Notes: generated by a model from the letters alone, not told the origin. Positions 43,858 through 55,883 are shown, counted from the stretch's first letter. The stretch: DNA of 64,000 nucleotides from Silene latifolia (GCF_048544455.1 NC_133536.1:35358652-35422651), one strand, 5' to 3'. Made by a program: numbers and translations.

Positions 43858-45189
43858 TGTAATACTCCGTATTTGTAAGTCTTGGGGTACTCTATCGAGT
43901 AGGCCTTACTCTGTCGAGTAAGGGTAAGTTGCGTTTTAGAAAAGTTTCTGACCTGTTGGGTACTCGATCGAGTAGCTGGGGCACTCGATCGAGTAAGGGG
44001 GTACTCGATCGAGTACCTCGGGTACTCGATCGAGTATCCGGTTTTACGGGGAGTTTTCTCGGGTTTTGTTAATTATGAGATTAAGGTATTTAAGCTTCGT
44101 CGTCATTATTCTAAATCACTTTTACAAAACCTAAATTTCTGTTTAAGAGAGAAAGCAAACAAGTTCATCTTCTTAATCGCATTCTTAGCAATTCCCGGAG
44201 TTCAGACGGTCAGTTCTTATCGTGGTTTATACCGTTGAGTTCCTTGCGTCGAGGGTAAGATCTATGTACCCTTTTTATTGTATTTCCTATGATTTGGTTA
44301 AACCCTAATTTAGAGATTTGGGGATTTTATGTGTAGTATGTGATTTGGTAGCCTCTATGTGTTGTGTGATAGGAGGAGGGTTCATAGAAGAGGCTTTTTG
44401 ACTCAGCAGTAGAGACCGTCTGATTGTGTGCATACCAGGTAGGATTTCCTACTCAGTATTAGTCCCATAATGGGATATTGGTTGATGTATTGTATTTGGT
44501 TGTTTGATATAATAATTGTACTGTGATTGTGGTTGTGATCATTGTTGATGGTTCGCGAGGCGTGGCCTCGGCTGAGTGGGGTCACTTGCGGGAGTGGCTT
44601 CACGCCCTAGTTTCGCCTTCTGTGGAACCCGCCACGAAAGGGATGTGCACATTAATGGACGGGGTTATCGCTCACTATGTGGAGCGGGGATTTGGTGGGT
44701 ATGGTGCGGTCCCCCACCGGGCGTAATGGTCTAGTGGGCGATCGATTGAGATGATTGGAATTGGTTGGTCAGTGTGTTTGTGATTTAAGTCGTCTCTGCT
44801 TTATCTTATCGTTGTTGTTCATATTGATTGTGTGATTAGTACTGACCCCGGTGTTGTTTTGTAAACCTGCGGTGATCCATTCGGGGATGGTGAGCAGATA
44901 TTGAGCAGGTATTGAGATGAGTACTGGGATAGCTGGGATGCCACGACATGATGATAGGAGTCTTCCGCTGTAGCTTATTAGTTATTTACATTTCAGTTAG
45001 AACAGTCAGTTTGAGAACATGTATCTTACTTTTGGTTTGGTTTTGAGGATTATAACTATTCGTTAATCATTTATAATAAACGTTGTTTCTTCATTGTTGT
45101 TTGATTATCATTGCCTCGGGTAACCGAGATGGTAATGTCTTCATACCTGAGTGGTCCTGGTAAGGCACTTGGAGTATGGGGGTGTTACA
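43858..45189 (+). repeat. Element D 3' LTR
   Basis: 1332 bp, TGTAATACTCCG to GGGTGTTACA. It carries the same six-copy palindrome array (43888-44036). Confidence 0.93.
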
Positions 45190-45194
45190 CTTAT

Positions 45195-46389
45195 GCCTAG
45201 TGATGTCACGCGAGGTGGCCTACTCACAATCCTAATGAAGTCGGGTATGAATGTCTCGGCCTAAGAAGGCTCTAAACCTCACCAAGTGTGTAGCTATGTC
45301 AGAACCTAGGCATGCCTAGTCTACGGTCAACATGGTATCACAAGGTCATCAAGATCTCTGGGTCATGCCCCATTTCCCGGTTGTTTGCAAGAAAACACCC
45401 TAACGGGGTAGTCATAAAGGTGAAAGCCAAAGGAAGGCGGAAGACACAATTGATACGGGTTTCATCATTGAGGTACCATGTTCCCTTTCTAGACCAATTT
45501 TATGCAAAAATATTTACAAACTCAATGCATATGGCATGAATGCAACTAAAAAATATATACAAGTTATGAAAATGTACTAACAGCTATGTGCAACAATTTC
45601 TAACTAATCATGGAACAAGTTACAAAGCCTAACAACACATCAACACACAACCACAAGTTCCAAAAATGAACATCCTCATCAACATAATCCTGTCCTCCTC
45701 CATATGAATATATACAAAAGAAACGAAAGGTAAAGGAGAAGAGATCGGAAGGATTATACCAAGCGATCTTCTAGTCTCCTAATGTCTCTAATGCTCTGAG
45801 TGTTCCTATGCCACTTGTTAGACAAACATGTATATACAATGCATATATTTTTTTAACTTTTTTCATTTTTTAGGGTTTTTGTGACTTTTTTTCAATATTT
45901 ACAAATATATACAAATATCTACAACGTGGATATTTCCCTCCCCACACTTAAGATTCACATCGTCCTCGGTGGATCGAATGTAGGGAGAAGAATGAGGAAG
46001 ATAAAAAACATATTTTTATATTTTTCAAATTTAAATACGTATTTTTGTTTTTTTTGAGTTTTTTGAAAATTAAATACATATTTTTGGATTTTTAAATATG
46101 GAAATTTCATCCCCACACTTATTTATTTATAAGTGATGAAATTGGAATAAAAAAGCAGATGTTTTGACATTTTTTTAAATTTTTCAATTTCTTTTTTGAT
46201 TTTTAGGAAAAAAAATTTAAAAGGAAAAAGATGCATAAAAAGTTTGGGTTGCCTCCCAAGAAACGTTGTTTTAAGGAAACCACCAAACCTACAATCAAAC
46301 ACAACAAGCAAGTGAGTCATTTGAAAATTTCATCAAAGATGTCATTAACTTATCAAAAGATGACCAATTTTCAACAAAATGGTTATGGT
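45195..46389 (-). other. Element C interior downstream of gag, noncoding
   Basis: This resumes element C after D's target duplication. No pol or env domain is recognisable. Two extra polypurine-like words, TCCCCACACTT on the + strand, are at 45939-45949 and 46110-46120. The region aligns by eye with the right end of the window in element F (about 63700-64000). Confidence 0.55.
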
Positions 46390-48522
46390 TCTATGCAATG
46401 AAGAGCAACAAGCATGACAAATAGCATAAATTAGAGACAAAATGAGTCATAAGCAATTTGTAAGAAAAGGTGAGCACACTAAATGTGCCATACTCACCTC
46501 CAAGCCTTGTCATTTTGTTCCAAAGGCACAAGAGGTAGACTCTTGAAGTCATGCACATCATCACAATTTTCATTCGCATCTCCTCCAAGAGTGTTGATTT
46601 TGTCCCCATTCTCAAATGTCTCCAACAAGCAATCATCACGGGACAAATCAAACTCTTTTAGGAGATCATCATAATCATACTCAATAGTCATAAACTCAAG
46701 TAAAGGGGTAAAATAAATGAGGTCTAAATGACCGGTGGATGATGTGTAGGAATCATCCTCAACACAAAATCAAGCCTCAAATTTCTCCGAAATGGGTTCT
46801 TCAAAGTAGTCAACCTCAAAATCCCATTTATCCTAAATATCCACATTCACCTCCTCGTAAGGAACATCAATAGTTGCATACTCATACCAAGGAGTTTTCT
46901 CATCGATAAAACCATCAACACATTTCTCATTCTCGAGATTAACTTCAAATTTCAAACTCTCTAACTCACAATTATTGTTCGACAAAACCACATTCACAAA
47001 GTGAGATGAAGGTTGAATTAGCTTAAGGGGTGTGAAATATCTCTTGAAAAAAATGAGGTTGTTCACAAGAAGAGTAAAAGACATGCAAATCATTAACATC
47101 ATTCACCATATAATAATACATGTGGGTTTAGGTAAAACAAAAGGGGCACATATCAATTTCATCTCCAAATCCACCACATGGTTCACGGGTAGATGAAAAA
47201 GCTTGCACGTCACACACATTCATCGGGAGAGGGGGAGAATGATAAGAGGGAACATCATGCATATCATTATTAACATCATTTATCACATTCATGCTCACAA
47301 GGGGTGAGTATGAATAAGAAACACAAGCATTGGAGTCATATCCTAAATCATCACAACATTCATAAGAAGATATTAACTCATGCATAGCACTCACATTCAT
47401 AGGAGGTGAAATTTAACTCGGGAAAAAGTTTGATGCATCGTAGGAGGTGGAGAAGAAGGGGTGTACAAGAGAGATCAATGAAATGCAAGTTATCAACATC
47501 ACTTATTAAACAATCATTCATGGGGGCTTGGGGAGTATAAGAAGGGCACAAGTCAAAACTATTTCCAAAACCACCACATGACACATAATTTGATGAAGAA
47601 ACTTGCATAGAATCCATTGGGTGAAAGGGGACATGGTGTGGTTGAACATTGTGCATATTATCATCATTATTCATCACATTCATATACATGGAAGGTGGAT
47701 ATGAATATAAATAACAAGCATAAGAATCATGACCCAAATAACTACATGTATCGCATGAATATGAAAATGAAAACGCGCGCACATCATTTCAATTATGGAG
47801 GGAGGAATAACACGATTGTGTTGAACATTGTGAACATAAGAGGAAATATCTACCTCAAATTGTGGTTCAATCAATTGTGTGGCTCTCCCAAACCCATAAT
47901 TAGCATCAATCATAGCCACTTTCTCAAGCAAAGATGCCTCATCATCACCCAAACTATCAAAGGCACCTCCGGCCGATGCATTTATCAATTCTTTATCGGA
48001 TTGATGCAAATTATTAAAGAAAGTTTGCGTAATTAGCCAAATTGTGATCCCATGATGAGGACAAGCTTTCAAAAGTTCATTCAACCTCTCCCAAACCTCA
48101 CTTCAATTCTCAAACTCGCCTTTGTGGAAAGTAAAGATCTCATTTCTTAGTTTGGCGGTTTTTGAAGGTGGAAAATATTTGGTAAGAAAGGCTAGGGGAA
48201 GGTCATCCCAAGTAGAAAATGTGCTATGAAGGTGAGAATATAACCACCTTTCGGCTACATCCCCAAGGGTAAGAGGAAAGAGCATGAGTTTTACAACATG
48301 ATTTGATACACCATTCTTTCTCACCAAAAGACACTTCCTATTAAAACTTTCAACATGATCAAGCACACTCTCATTTGGCAAACCAAGAAACACATCTTTT
48401 TGAAAGATTTCAACTCAATTTGGATGCAAATCAAGTTCCACATCCTCCCCAATATTAATAAGAGAGGCAAACATGTTCGGATCAGATCTATTATGGTCAC
48501 GTAAAGACATGGATGAAGACAT
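46390..48522 (-). pseudogene. gag: Element C Athila-type gag with duplicated cassettes, broken
   Basis: The minus-strand start is MSSSMSLRDHNRSDPNMF at 48522. The Gag core has DHVESFNRKCLLVRKNGVS, LFPLTLGDVAERWLYS, FLTKYFPPSKTAKLRNEI, then LNELLKACPHHGITIW and NASAGGAFDSLGDDEA, as in Athila gags. TGA stops stand where Trp is likely (near 48417 and 48103). After a frameshift near 47785 a C-terminal part holds two related cassettes: CDTCSYLGHDSYAC..CGGFG (47782 onward) and YECCDDLGYDSNAC..CGGFG (47390 onward). A further acidic stretch (DYDDLLKEFDLSRDDC) is near 46690. Confidence 0.78.
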
Positions 48523-48710
48523 TATAGAATACAAGACACTAAATGCAAGACTCTAAATGCAAGTGACTAATAATTATAACTAAATATGCAAGTAAACAAA
48601 CAACATATTTTTTTTTTTTCAAAAATTCAATTTTTTTCTTTTTTTTTTTCAAAAGCAATAAAATGACTAATCCCAAAACTAAACTAAGACTTCTATCTAA
48701 CAAAGCACCA

Positions 48711-48728
48711 TCCCGGACAATGGCGCCA
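48711..48728 (-). promoter_or_regulatory. Primer binding site, element C
   Basis: The minus strand reads TGGCGCCATTGTCCGGGA three bases after the LTR end GTATCA. It is close to the primer site form typical of Athila and Tat elements (TGGCGCCGTTGCCGGGG-like). It fixes the orientation of C. Confidence 0.85.
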
Positions 48729-49623
48729 TTTTGATACTCTGATGTGTTGTCATTTTCGAACAAAAACATTTATAGAGTAGCCCAATTTAAGTATTATAAA
48801 TCGGGGTCAAACCACAAGGATGGCGGATGTTAGATTGAGTATAAGTCTTTGCCTCATTTTAGCTTAGTCTTATAAAAATATATTTGATTGGTAAATAAAA
48901 TAAGATTATGATTAAATATAAGCTAAGAGAATGATGTATTCAAATATGGGGGAGAATCAAGGATTTTAGGTTTACTATAGTAGGAAAAGTAGAGTTTAGT
49001 CAAATCAGTTTTAAATTGTCAATGGTAGTCAAGGTAAGCCCAAGTCTTTCGATATGAGACGAACCACAAGCAAAGACTAATCATATTTTGACATGAATTA
49101 ATCTATACTCAACAATCTTACACAATCTAATAACAAGTCACAAGCTTTCACTTAGAACAAGTAAATGACATAGAAAAATGCCCAATTTTCACTGAGACAT
49201 TTCATCAAACACTATCCATGCATAAGATTGAAAGACTAACCCAAGACAATTTTCCCAATCAATTAAACATGTTAATCTAGTATTTTAAACCCACTAAAGA
49301 TCCTCCTTTACCCTAGAAAAAAATCTACTAAAACATAATTAAAGATACAATAATTAAACTAACCAACAACAATAACATGGAAATAAACATGACTAAACTA
49401 ATAAAGATTGAAATTTTACAGAAATTAACAACATAGATTATAATAAAAACTTAAAACCAGAACAATAAAAATGTGAAAAGGGAAGAAATTATACCATAAG
49501 AAAGGAAATTGCATAAATGAGATAGATCTATAAATTGAATACAAAAAGATTAAACCTTGAATCGAATTGATGAACTAAATTATTAATTATAATTAAACTA
49601 ATAAGCAGGAGAAATAAAAAATG

Positions 49624-50156
49624 GAATTATTTTCCAAAATTGGCGATTTTCATTAATTATTTAACGAAATGGGTCGAATTCCAAATTAATTACTCAAAAT
49701 GGGTTCACGTCATACCCGAAGCTAGGTTCGTATGTAATTCACCATCTCGGTCAGCAACCAAGCCCAACGTGTAACCAAACCTGACTTTTGCGATTAATAG
49801 CATTAAGGGAAATCGGCAACGCGACTGGCGACCTCCCCAAGTAACATGGCGACTTGAATTCAGTATATGACTCAATTTTTGCCAAAGGGAAAAAAAAAAG
49901 AAATCGCCAGGGGGGTGGCGATTTGGTCCGACGGTCGTCAGTTCCCTTGGCGACTTCCTTCTTTGTTTATGACTTGAATGGCAATTTGAATTCATTATAT
50001 GACTTCGACACAGTCGCCACCCGCCATGGCGACTTGACCCCTCACAGTAGCTTCGTCAATACCAAGTCTACGAGGACCCATTTTCAACAATTAATTTGAG
50101 ACTCGACCTATTTTGATAATTAATTGGGGAAAATCGCCTATTTTGAAAAATTATTC
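49624..50156. mobile_element. Long-TIR MITE, possibly Mutator-like
   Basis: The ends are imperfect inverted repeats about 100 bp long. GAATTATTTTCCAAAATTGG at the left pairs with GAATAATTTTTCAAAATAGG read inward from the right, and both continue GCGATTTTC. The flanks AATAAAAAATG and AATAAAATG suggest a 9-bp duplication. The left LTR of C lacks the insert. It holds no gene; words containing GGCGAC recur inside. Confidence 0.65.
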
Positions 50157-50840
50157 AATAAAATGGGTTTTATTTTGGATACTATTTTCTACCTACTACT
50201 TTCTACTGTGTAAGCTAAAGCTGCGTCTGAATTCTGTGCGTCTGTTTTTATACTATTACACACATAAGATAAAACGACCCCTCCTACTACACAAAACGCA
50301 GAATTTTAATTAAAGACAAAATAGGGGCAGAATTGTCTTTTCCTTCCTCTTTTCTTTACTCCAAATCAGTCTTCAAACAAATTAACGGAGAGTCAACTCC
50401 AAACAAGAAGAAAGTGCATCAATCTCAATCAACATGTGATAACATCAGCACGACGGCGGTTCAAAGTGACGGCGGTAAGAGAAGGTGGTTTCTGGTGTTA
50501 GTGGTGCTGTTTGGCTGCTGATGCCTCGTGGTTTGATGGAGTGCAAGATGGACATGGTTGATTCGAGGTTGATGAGAGGCAGAGAAGAGAAGCATGGTGG
50601 TGTATGATAGTGTGATGGTGGAGCTTGACGGGTTATGGTCCTTATGGAGTCGGGTTTTGAGCTGCTACAAATAGGCAAAGGAGGTGCCGAAGTTGAGGTT
50701 TAATGGTGAACCTGATTATCGTGATGGTGAAGGTAGATGAATTGTTATGGTGAATGGAGAATTAAAAATGGCGAAGTAGCAAGGGTTTGGGAGTTGATGT
50801 GGGCTTTTATAGTCAATGTTTGACTTTGGTTTAGTATGTT

Positions 50841-50841
<1 letters not shown>

Positions 50842-50872
<31 letters not shown>

Positions 50873-52521
50873 ACAACGGAAGGAGAATAACTTACAATGT
50901 TCTACTAGTAACAACGTAAGCTACTCGACTAGGTAGCACCAGATAACCCACATCTAAGTCTGGCACAACAAAGCCATACCTAAGACAAACATAATGAAAA
51001 TTTAAAACTGAAAATACAACATGATAAACAAATTCCTCGATGATAATATGGATAACGGTGGAGGAATGGCCACGAACAACCAAAGCAGCTTCATACGCAC
51101 ACTTGAAAACTAGAAGACATCGATGCCAAGGAACCGCAGAAAGGCAATGACAAGGTGTACTTCCGCTCTTGCGAAAAGAGCGAAGAAAGAAAAGGAGATG
51201 AGCAAGACGACGTCTGCCATCAGTGGAGATAAAACTCCTACACCTTAGAAATCGACCCCTTTGACCAAAGGACCAACACTTCATAGAATCCACCATGCGA
51301 AGAAGAACGGGCATAAGACAACATCTTATCATACCTCCCATAAGAACCGACAAAACAACCCTATGATTCACCTCAAAGATTACGGGACAGCACACCCATA
51401 ACCCGGGGACATTTATTATTAGAATGAACAAAGAAAACAACCAACAACAAGAAGAGAACTTCATTAACAAAAGGCGGAAACCACCACATCCTGCCCAACC
51501 AACAACACTACCCAAAACCCCGACTCCACCCAACCCATCACGCCTCAGCCCAACCAAGGGAAACCCAAGAAGCCGCGATCTCACTCCGACACCAGAAAAA
51601 GATGACCACACCAACCAGACCACAGAGGCACAACCAGCCCAACAAAACCAGAGCCGAACAACCGAAAACAACCGAACCCCCCAGGACCGTCGGCATGCAT
51701 GCACCACCACAACCGAGAGGACAACACTTACCACACAAAAAAGACCCGACAGATCAAACACGAAGCCCGATTCACCAGACGACTCCTCCCAGGACCACCG
51801 CCACACAAGCAACAAGACCAAAACAGAAATAAAGTGACATTTAAAGGTGGAAAAAGACTTAGAAACGATAGGTGGGGGGAATGGGGGGATCACCATATCA
51901 GACCCAAGTCGCGACCACAAAAAACAGTGAGGCAGACAGATGAGCTATACTCATCGACACAGACAGACAAACAACCATACGCAAGCCATCCCAGAAATGG
52001 GGGAAATGGGGGGATCATCTCTGGAATGGAAGCGGGAACGGCGGTGACAGGACAAGGAGACGAAGGGACGGGACAGACAGAGGGAGACCCAACCCCCGAC
52101 AGCCGAAAACCAGCCGATCCAAAGCAAGATCGACACAGACGAGGAGACACAGATCGAACCAGGGGAAAGAACGGAAGGGGTGCATGCACAGCTTCGACGA
52201 CCGGACAGGGTCGCGGATGAACGGCCGTCAACAGAAAACCGGGCAGGAAGACCTACGCTGCCAGCGGACCACCGAGACAAAACCAAAAAAAACCGTCAGA
52301 GAAGGGAAGATCGCAGTGAACGGACTGAAGGAGAGGAAAGGCATGAGCATCGCCGGAGTTAGGCCATGGAAAGAGCCTAACTCCGACGAAGGGTTAGGGG
52401 AGAAGAGGGGTAGTGTGTGATTAGGGGAGGCGGCGGCTCAAGATAAAATTAGGGTTTTGGTGTTCTTTTTTTTTTTTTTGGAGAAAAGGGGGAAATTCTA
52501 GAGAGAGAAGATTATTTGGGG
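50842..52521 (-). mobile_element. Poly(A)-tailed retroposon without RT
   Basis: A 15-bp duplication TGGTTTAGTATGTTG (50827-50841 and 52522-52536) flanks a 1.68-kb insert. Its left end is a T30 run, that is a poly(A) tail on the minus strand. The minus-strand 5' end looks like a transcript leader (CCAAAACCCTAATTTTATC, then GC-rich). A 342-codon minus-strand frame at 50892-51920 has skewed composition and no domain I recognise. This fits LINE-mediated retroposition of a non-autonomous or host RNA. Confidence 0.72.
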
Positions 52522-52809
52522 TGGTTTAGTATGTTGTTGATGCTCCATTGTTTTACTTATATGGGATCCATCTCAATCTCTTCTCGCTTGATTTGCCTTC
52601 ATTCACAAGTCGGATCCTACAAAATTCAAACAACCAAAAACAGTTTCCATTCTTCGAAATATGAAAATTATTCGCAATAATTAAACTAAAATTATTTATT
52701 TCTAATTAAATAGTAAAATGAGCTATTAATCGATTAAAGCGCGCAAAATCAACTCGGATTAAAGTATAAATAAGGGGTAAAATTTGATTAAAATACTCTC
52801 ATCATGGAT

Positions 52810-53554
52810 TTAGAAAACTTGCACTTATAGAGTGCCTTTTTTAAACGTTTAGCAAATAACACAGTTTTGTCCTCTATCTCAAGGCTCGCAAGGCCATACT
52901 CTTTGCCTTTACTGGCTCATCGTCGAGCTTATTGAGCATAATTTCATGTGTCATAAGTACACCAATTTTTTCTTGATAAGAGAGTAAAGTGAGATCCCTT
53001 GCTTCTTCAATCGCAGTGACCTTAGGTTGCCATTTTTGTGTAAGGCTCCTAAGAACCTTTTCAACGATGTCCTCAAAAATAAAATTTCTACCAAGGTTTT
53101 GCAGTTCATTAATGATGCTAGAGAAACGTGCGGACATAGTATCGATTGATTCATTTTACTCTAATATAAAGAGTTCATATTTTTGAATCAACAAGTTAAA
53201 TCTATGTTTCTTAACAAGCAAAGTACCTTCATTGGCCAATTCTAGACCGTCCCATATTTCCTTGGCAGAACTACAAGAAGAGAAATGACCAAATTCAACC
53301 GAGTTCATGCCGTTTTGCAACAGGCTCATGGCTTTGAATTTTTCTCTGCCTTCTTGTAATCAACCTCAACATAGTCGTCTTCTTTTTTTTCATAGGATGT
53401 GCCTTCCGCTGACGCAACCAAAATTTTAATTGGTCCGTTCTGAATAATTTTCCAGCACTCTCAATCTTGTCCCTTTATATAGTGTCATCATGTTTTTCCA
53501 AATACTATAATTTTTCCCATCAAATATAAGACATTTGATATATTTGGAATCCAT
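52810..53554 (-). pseudogene. gag: Copia I gag, N-terminal part
   Basis: The minus strand starts MDSKYIKCLIFDGKNYSIW at 53554, the typical start of copia gags of the UBN2 type. It goes on with frameshifts to SVEFGHFSSCSSAKEIWDGL, MSARFSSIINELQNLGRNF, VLRSLTQKWQPKVTAIEEA and DLTLLSYQEKIGVLMTHE. It is cut at 52804 by element C. The C-terminal zinc-knuckle piece lies on the other side of C. Confidence 0.8.
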
Positions 53555-53641
53555 TTCACAAGTGTAAGGCAGCGAAAATAAAAATAAATAAAATAAAGTA
53601 GGATAGACGGATCAGCCTGTTTGCGGTTAGGTAATCAAGAG

Positions 53642-53659
53642 CACGAGGCTCTAATACCA
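53642..53659 (-). promoter_or_regulatory. Primer site of copia I; LTR edge at 53662
   Basis: The minus strand reads TTGGTATTAGAGCCTCGTGC just after an LTR end CTCTTCA (53662). The copia I 5' LTR therefore lies to the right of 53662. Its far end is not obvious. A G-rich purine run (53690-53717) lies close to this LTR edge. Confidence 0.65.
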
Positions 53660-54699
53660 ATTGAAGAGTCTATTGACCCGAAATACTCAAGGAGGGAGGA
53701 GGGGGGGAGGGGGGGAGTGAATTGAGTATAAATAAAGTATGCCCACTTTTTTGATTGTCCGTATCTAGTGTATGTATATAATTGTTAGGGTGAGTTTATT
53801 GATTAAATTCAACTAACTCGACTTCACGTGATATGTAAATAAACGAATAAAAACGAAAAGAAAAGATGCAAGGAGCACACGATATTTGAAGTGGTCAGCT
53901 TCACACGTCGAAGCCTAATACGTCCACTATTCTCGATTAATTATTTTAGTATCTTTCTACGAATTACAAAATAACTAACCCACTCGTACAACTAACTCTA
54001 GTTGTAACTCACTTTGAGTACCGTTAAATACTCGATTTGACTAACCTACGTTAATAAAAAGGTACGTGATTGTTCTTCTAATGTTCACACAATTGAACGA
54101 TTAAGAAACAATATAAAGCATTATTATCCAATAATGATTTAATTAGAAGTAACTGCAATAAAATGAACAACATGACTTTTCAAAACAATTTTCAAGGACA
54201 AAATAATGATAAACACGTTTTGTTTGCAAGGATGTTTTAAAACTCAAAGGTTGAAAAGTGTTCTGAAAGAATGAATAAGTGTTATATTTATAATAGATAT
54301 GAGAGCTAAGTTTTCATTCGAAACCCTAATAGATGCCATGAGGATCTCTTGTAAGGCAAGAATGTGATTAGATCAAATCTTTCTTAATCTTAAGAAAAAA
54401 GAAGAATAATATAAGGAGATAAGAAATCTCTAACAAATATTATCTTGATTTACCTTAACTCTTATGTGAAACCCCGCAAAAACGCTAAGAAAATACAATA
54501 AGCAAATACGGAATTTTAGCAAGTTTTTGAAACTTTTAAAGTTTAAAGCGCGGGTTAATTAAAACCTAAAACATAAATAAAGAATGCGGAAATTAAACTA
54601 AATTTATACAAACGTGATAGTCAAAGATGAGGGAAAATATATCCCTTGAATGACAAGACAATAAAAGGTGAGTCTAAGCAATCCTAATCCTAATCAACC
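53660..54699. other. Probable copia I 5' LTR and flank, no gene
   Basis: AT-rich sequence to the right of the copia I primer site. It should contain the LTR, but with no second copy in the window I cannot set its far end. No reading frame is supported. Confidence 0.4.
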
Positions 54700-55500
54700 A
54701 ACTACTAGTTGAAGGTGCTCGCTCCCCACTTCAGAAATCCCCTCAAGCCATACCGCCACGTCACCAGCATAAATACAAACCTACTTACCCTCCTTTTGAC
54801 GTTTTTCCTCTGACTAATAGCTTCTTCGTCTTCCCCTCATTACCATCATTAAAGACCCCAATTAGCACCTCCTCACTCTTCATTACCCCAGCCTCTTTCA
54901 ACTTCATCTTCCTCATCATTTGTCCACTTCTCTCATTCCCTTTTATCTTTCTCAAATTCAATTTTACGTTTTAATTCATCACCTAGCTTCATATGAATTC
55001 GAGTATATGAGAGTTGGAAATTTCATTTTTATTAAATTTTTACTAATTCCATTTCGTGTTATTTTTCCAGGTTCTTAATCCTTATAATTAACAATTGAAG
55101 CTTTTCATTTTCATTTTCATTTTCTCTGTTTTCCTTCCTCCGGATTTCTATTTTGTTAATCTACTCCTTGATTTTGATTTCCTGTCTTTTCTTTCTTTCA
55201 GCGCAAATGGAAGCTCACGTGTATTACCACGGCAAACACGGAATTCGAATACCCAAATTTGTATTTGGCCCTGCCAAACTGTGCCAAACAACCGCAGCTA
55301 TTCAACATGCATTCCGACGCCATCCATCACAAGCCTAATACTACCAAAAACTGTCCAAAATTGAAAGTAACTATTGGGTATCTTCTTCTTCTTTACCCTC
55401 TTTTTCCACTTTCAATTCAAAATAGTATTGATAATTTGATATATGGCTCTTACATGGTAAACTTTCCCCCTCTATGATTTTTGACTATATAGTCAAACTC
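54700..55500 (+). other. Possible host gene 5' fragment or low-copy sequence
   Basis: A CCACGTCACC box (about 54748) stands shortly before CATAAATAC (about 54769), like a plant promoter. Further on, TTTCTTTCAG (55191-55200) followed by an ATG at 55207 looks like an exon start. The ATG frame gives only 43 residues (MEAHVYYHGKHGIRIPKFVF.., stop at 55338); another frame is open to a GTAACT donor-like site near 55369. I recognise no product. This is the only stretch not clearly assigned to an element. Confidence 0.3.
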
Positions 55501-55784
55501 TCTACTACTTCCTCACTACTCACCGAGGTTATGAATGGTGGGTGCTAATTGATTATAATAGAGTTTGATGTCCCTATTAGAATATGTGCATATTAGCAAA
55601 AATATTGTGTAATTTATGTAATTATATTTTTCCATATTCATAGGATTTGACTCCTTGTTATTAGGCCTAGAATTAGTTAATGTCTCCTCTAATTTAGGCT
55701 TAGGATCTGCCAGAATCATGGCCTTGTATCGGTATATATTTTGATCATTGCTAATGAAATCACTCAAGGGATTAACTTCTATTG

Positions 55785-55798
55785 TGGTATTAGAGCTA
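55785..55798 (+). promoter_or_regulatory. Primer binding site, element H
   Basis: TGGTATTAGAGCTA is a one-letter variant of the common initiator Met primer site and lies about 85 bp before gag. Confidence 0.7.
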
Positions 55799-55883
55799 CC
55801 CTTGATCTAAAACTCCCTGCTTCCGCCTCCTACCTTTCTCCCTTCATCTATGATCTTTCTCTTCTTCTTCTTCCTGGCACACG

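Larger units (their letters stand above)
28144..45189 (+). mobile_element. Element D: Tekay-type chromovirus, complete but split by E
   Basis: LTRs at 28144-29471 and 43858-45189 flank a primer site, gag, protease, RT, RNase H, integrase and chromodomain. The 5-bp duplication CTTAT (28139-28143 and 45190-45194) is exact. The chromodomain at the integrase C-terminus and the initiator-Met-type primer site fit the Tekay/Del clade. Coding is interrupted by stops and frameshifts and by the insertion of E at 34472-43264. Confidence 0.92.
20874..52804 (-). mobile_element. Element C: Athila-type Ty3/gypsy element, gag only, with nested insertions
   Basis: The two ends are direct repeats (20874-26728 and 48732-52804). 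The element is flanked by TGGAT at 20869-20873 and 52805-52809. On the minus strand the right LTR is followed by a primer site of the Athila/Tat kind and an Athila-type gag. I find no protease, RT or integrase in the native interior (26729-28138 and 45195-48731), so C is probably a non-autonomous derivative. It hosts a hAT transposon with a MITE in the left LTR, a MITE and a retroposon in the right LTR, and elements D and E in the interior. Confidence 0.85.
48732..52804 (-). repeat. Element C 5' LTR (right copy), with two insertions
   Basis: 4073 bp, of which about 1.83 kb is native LTR matching 20874-26728. On the minus strand it runs TGATGAGAGTATT to GAGTATCA. The excess is a MITE (49624-50156) and a retroposon (50842-52521), both absent from the left copy. 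TATA is at 50804-50811. Confidence 0.87.

Noticed and set aside
45312-45539. A 75-codon + strand frame in element C.
   Set aside because: Basic, no recognisable domain, antisense to the element, and no support from the homologous part of F.
50892-51920. A 342-codon minus-strand open frame, one of the longest in the window.
   Set aside because: It lies wholly in a retroposon, is rich in Val, Ser, Cys and Trp from skewed GC composition, and shows no domain or conserved motif. It is more likely chance than a protein.
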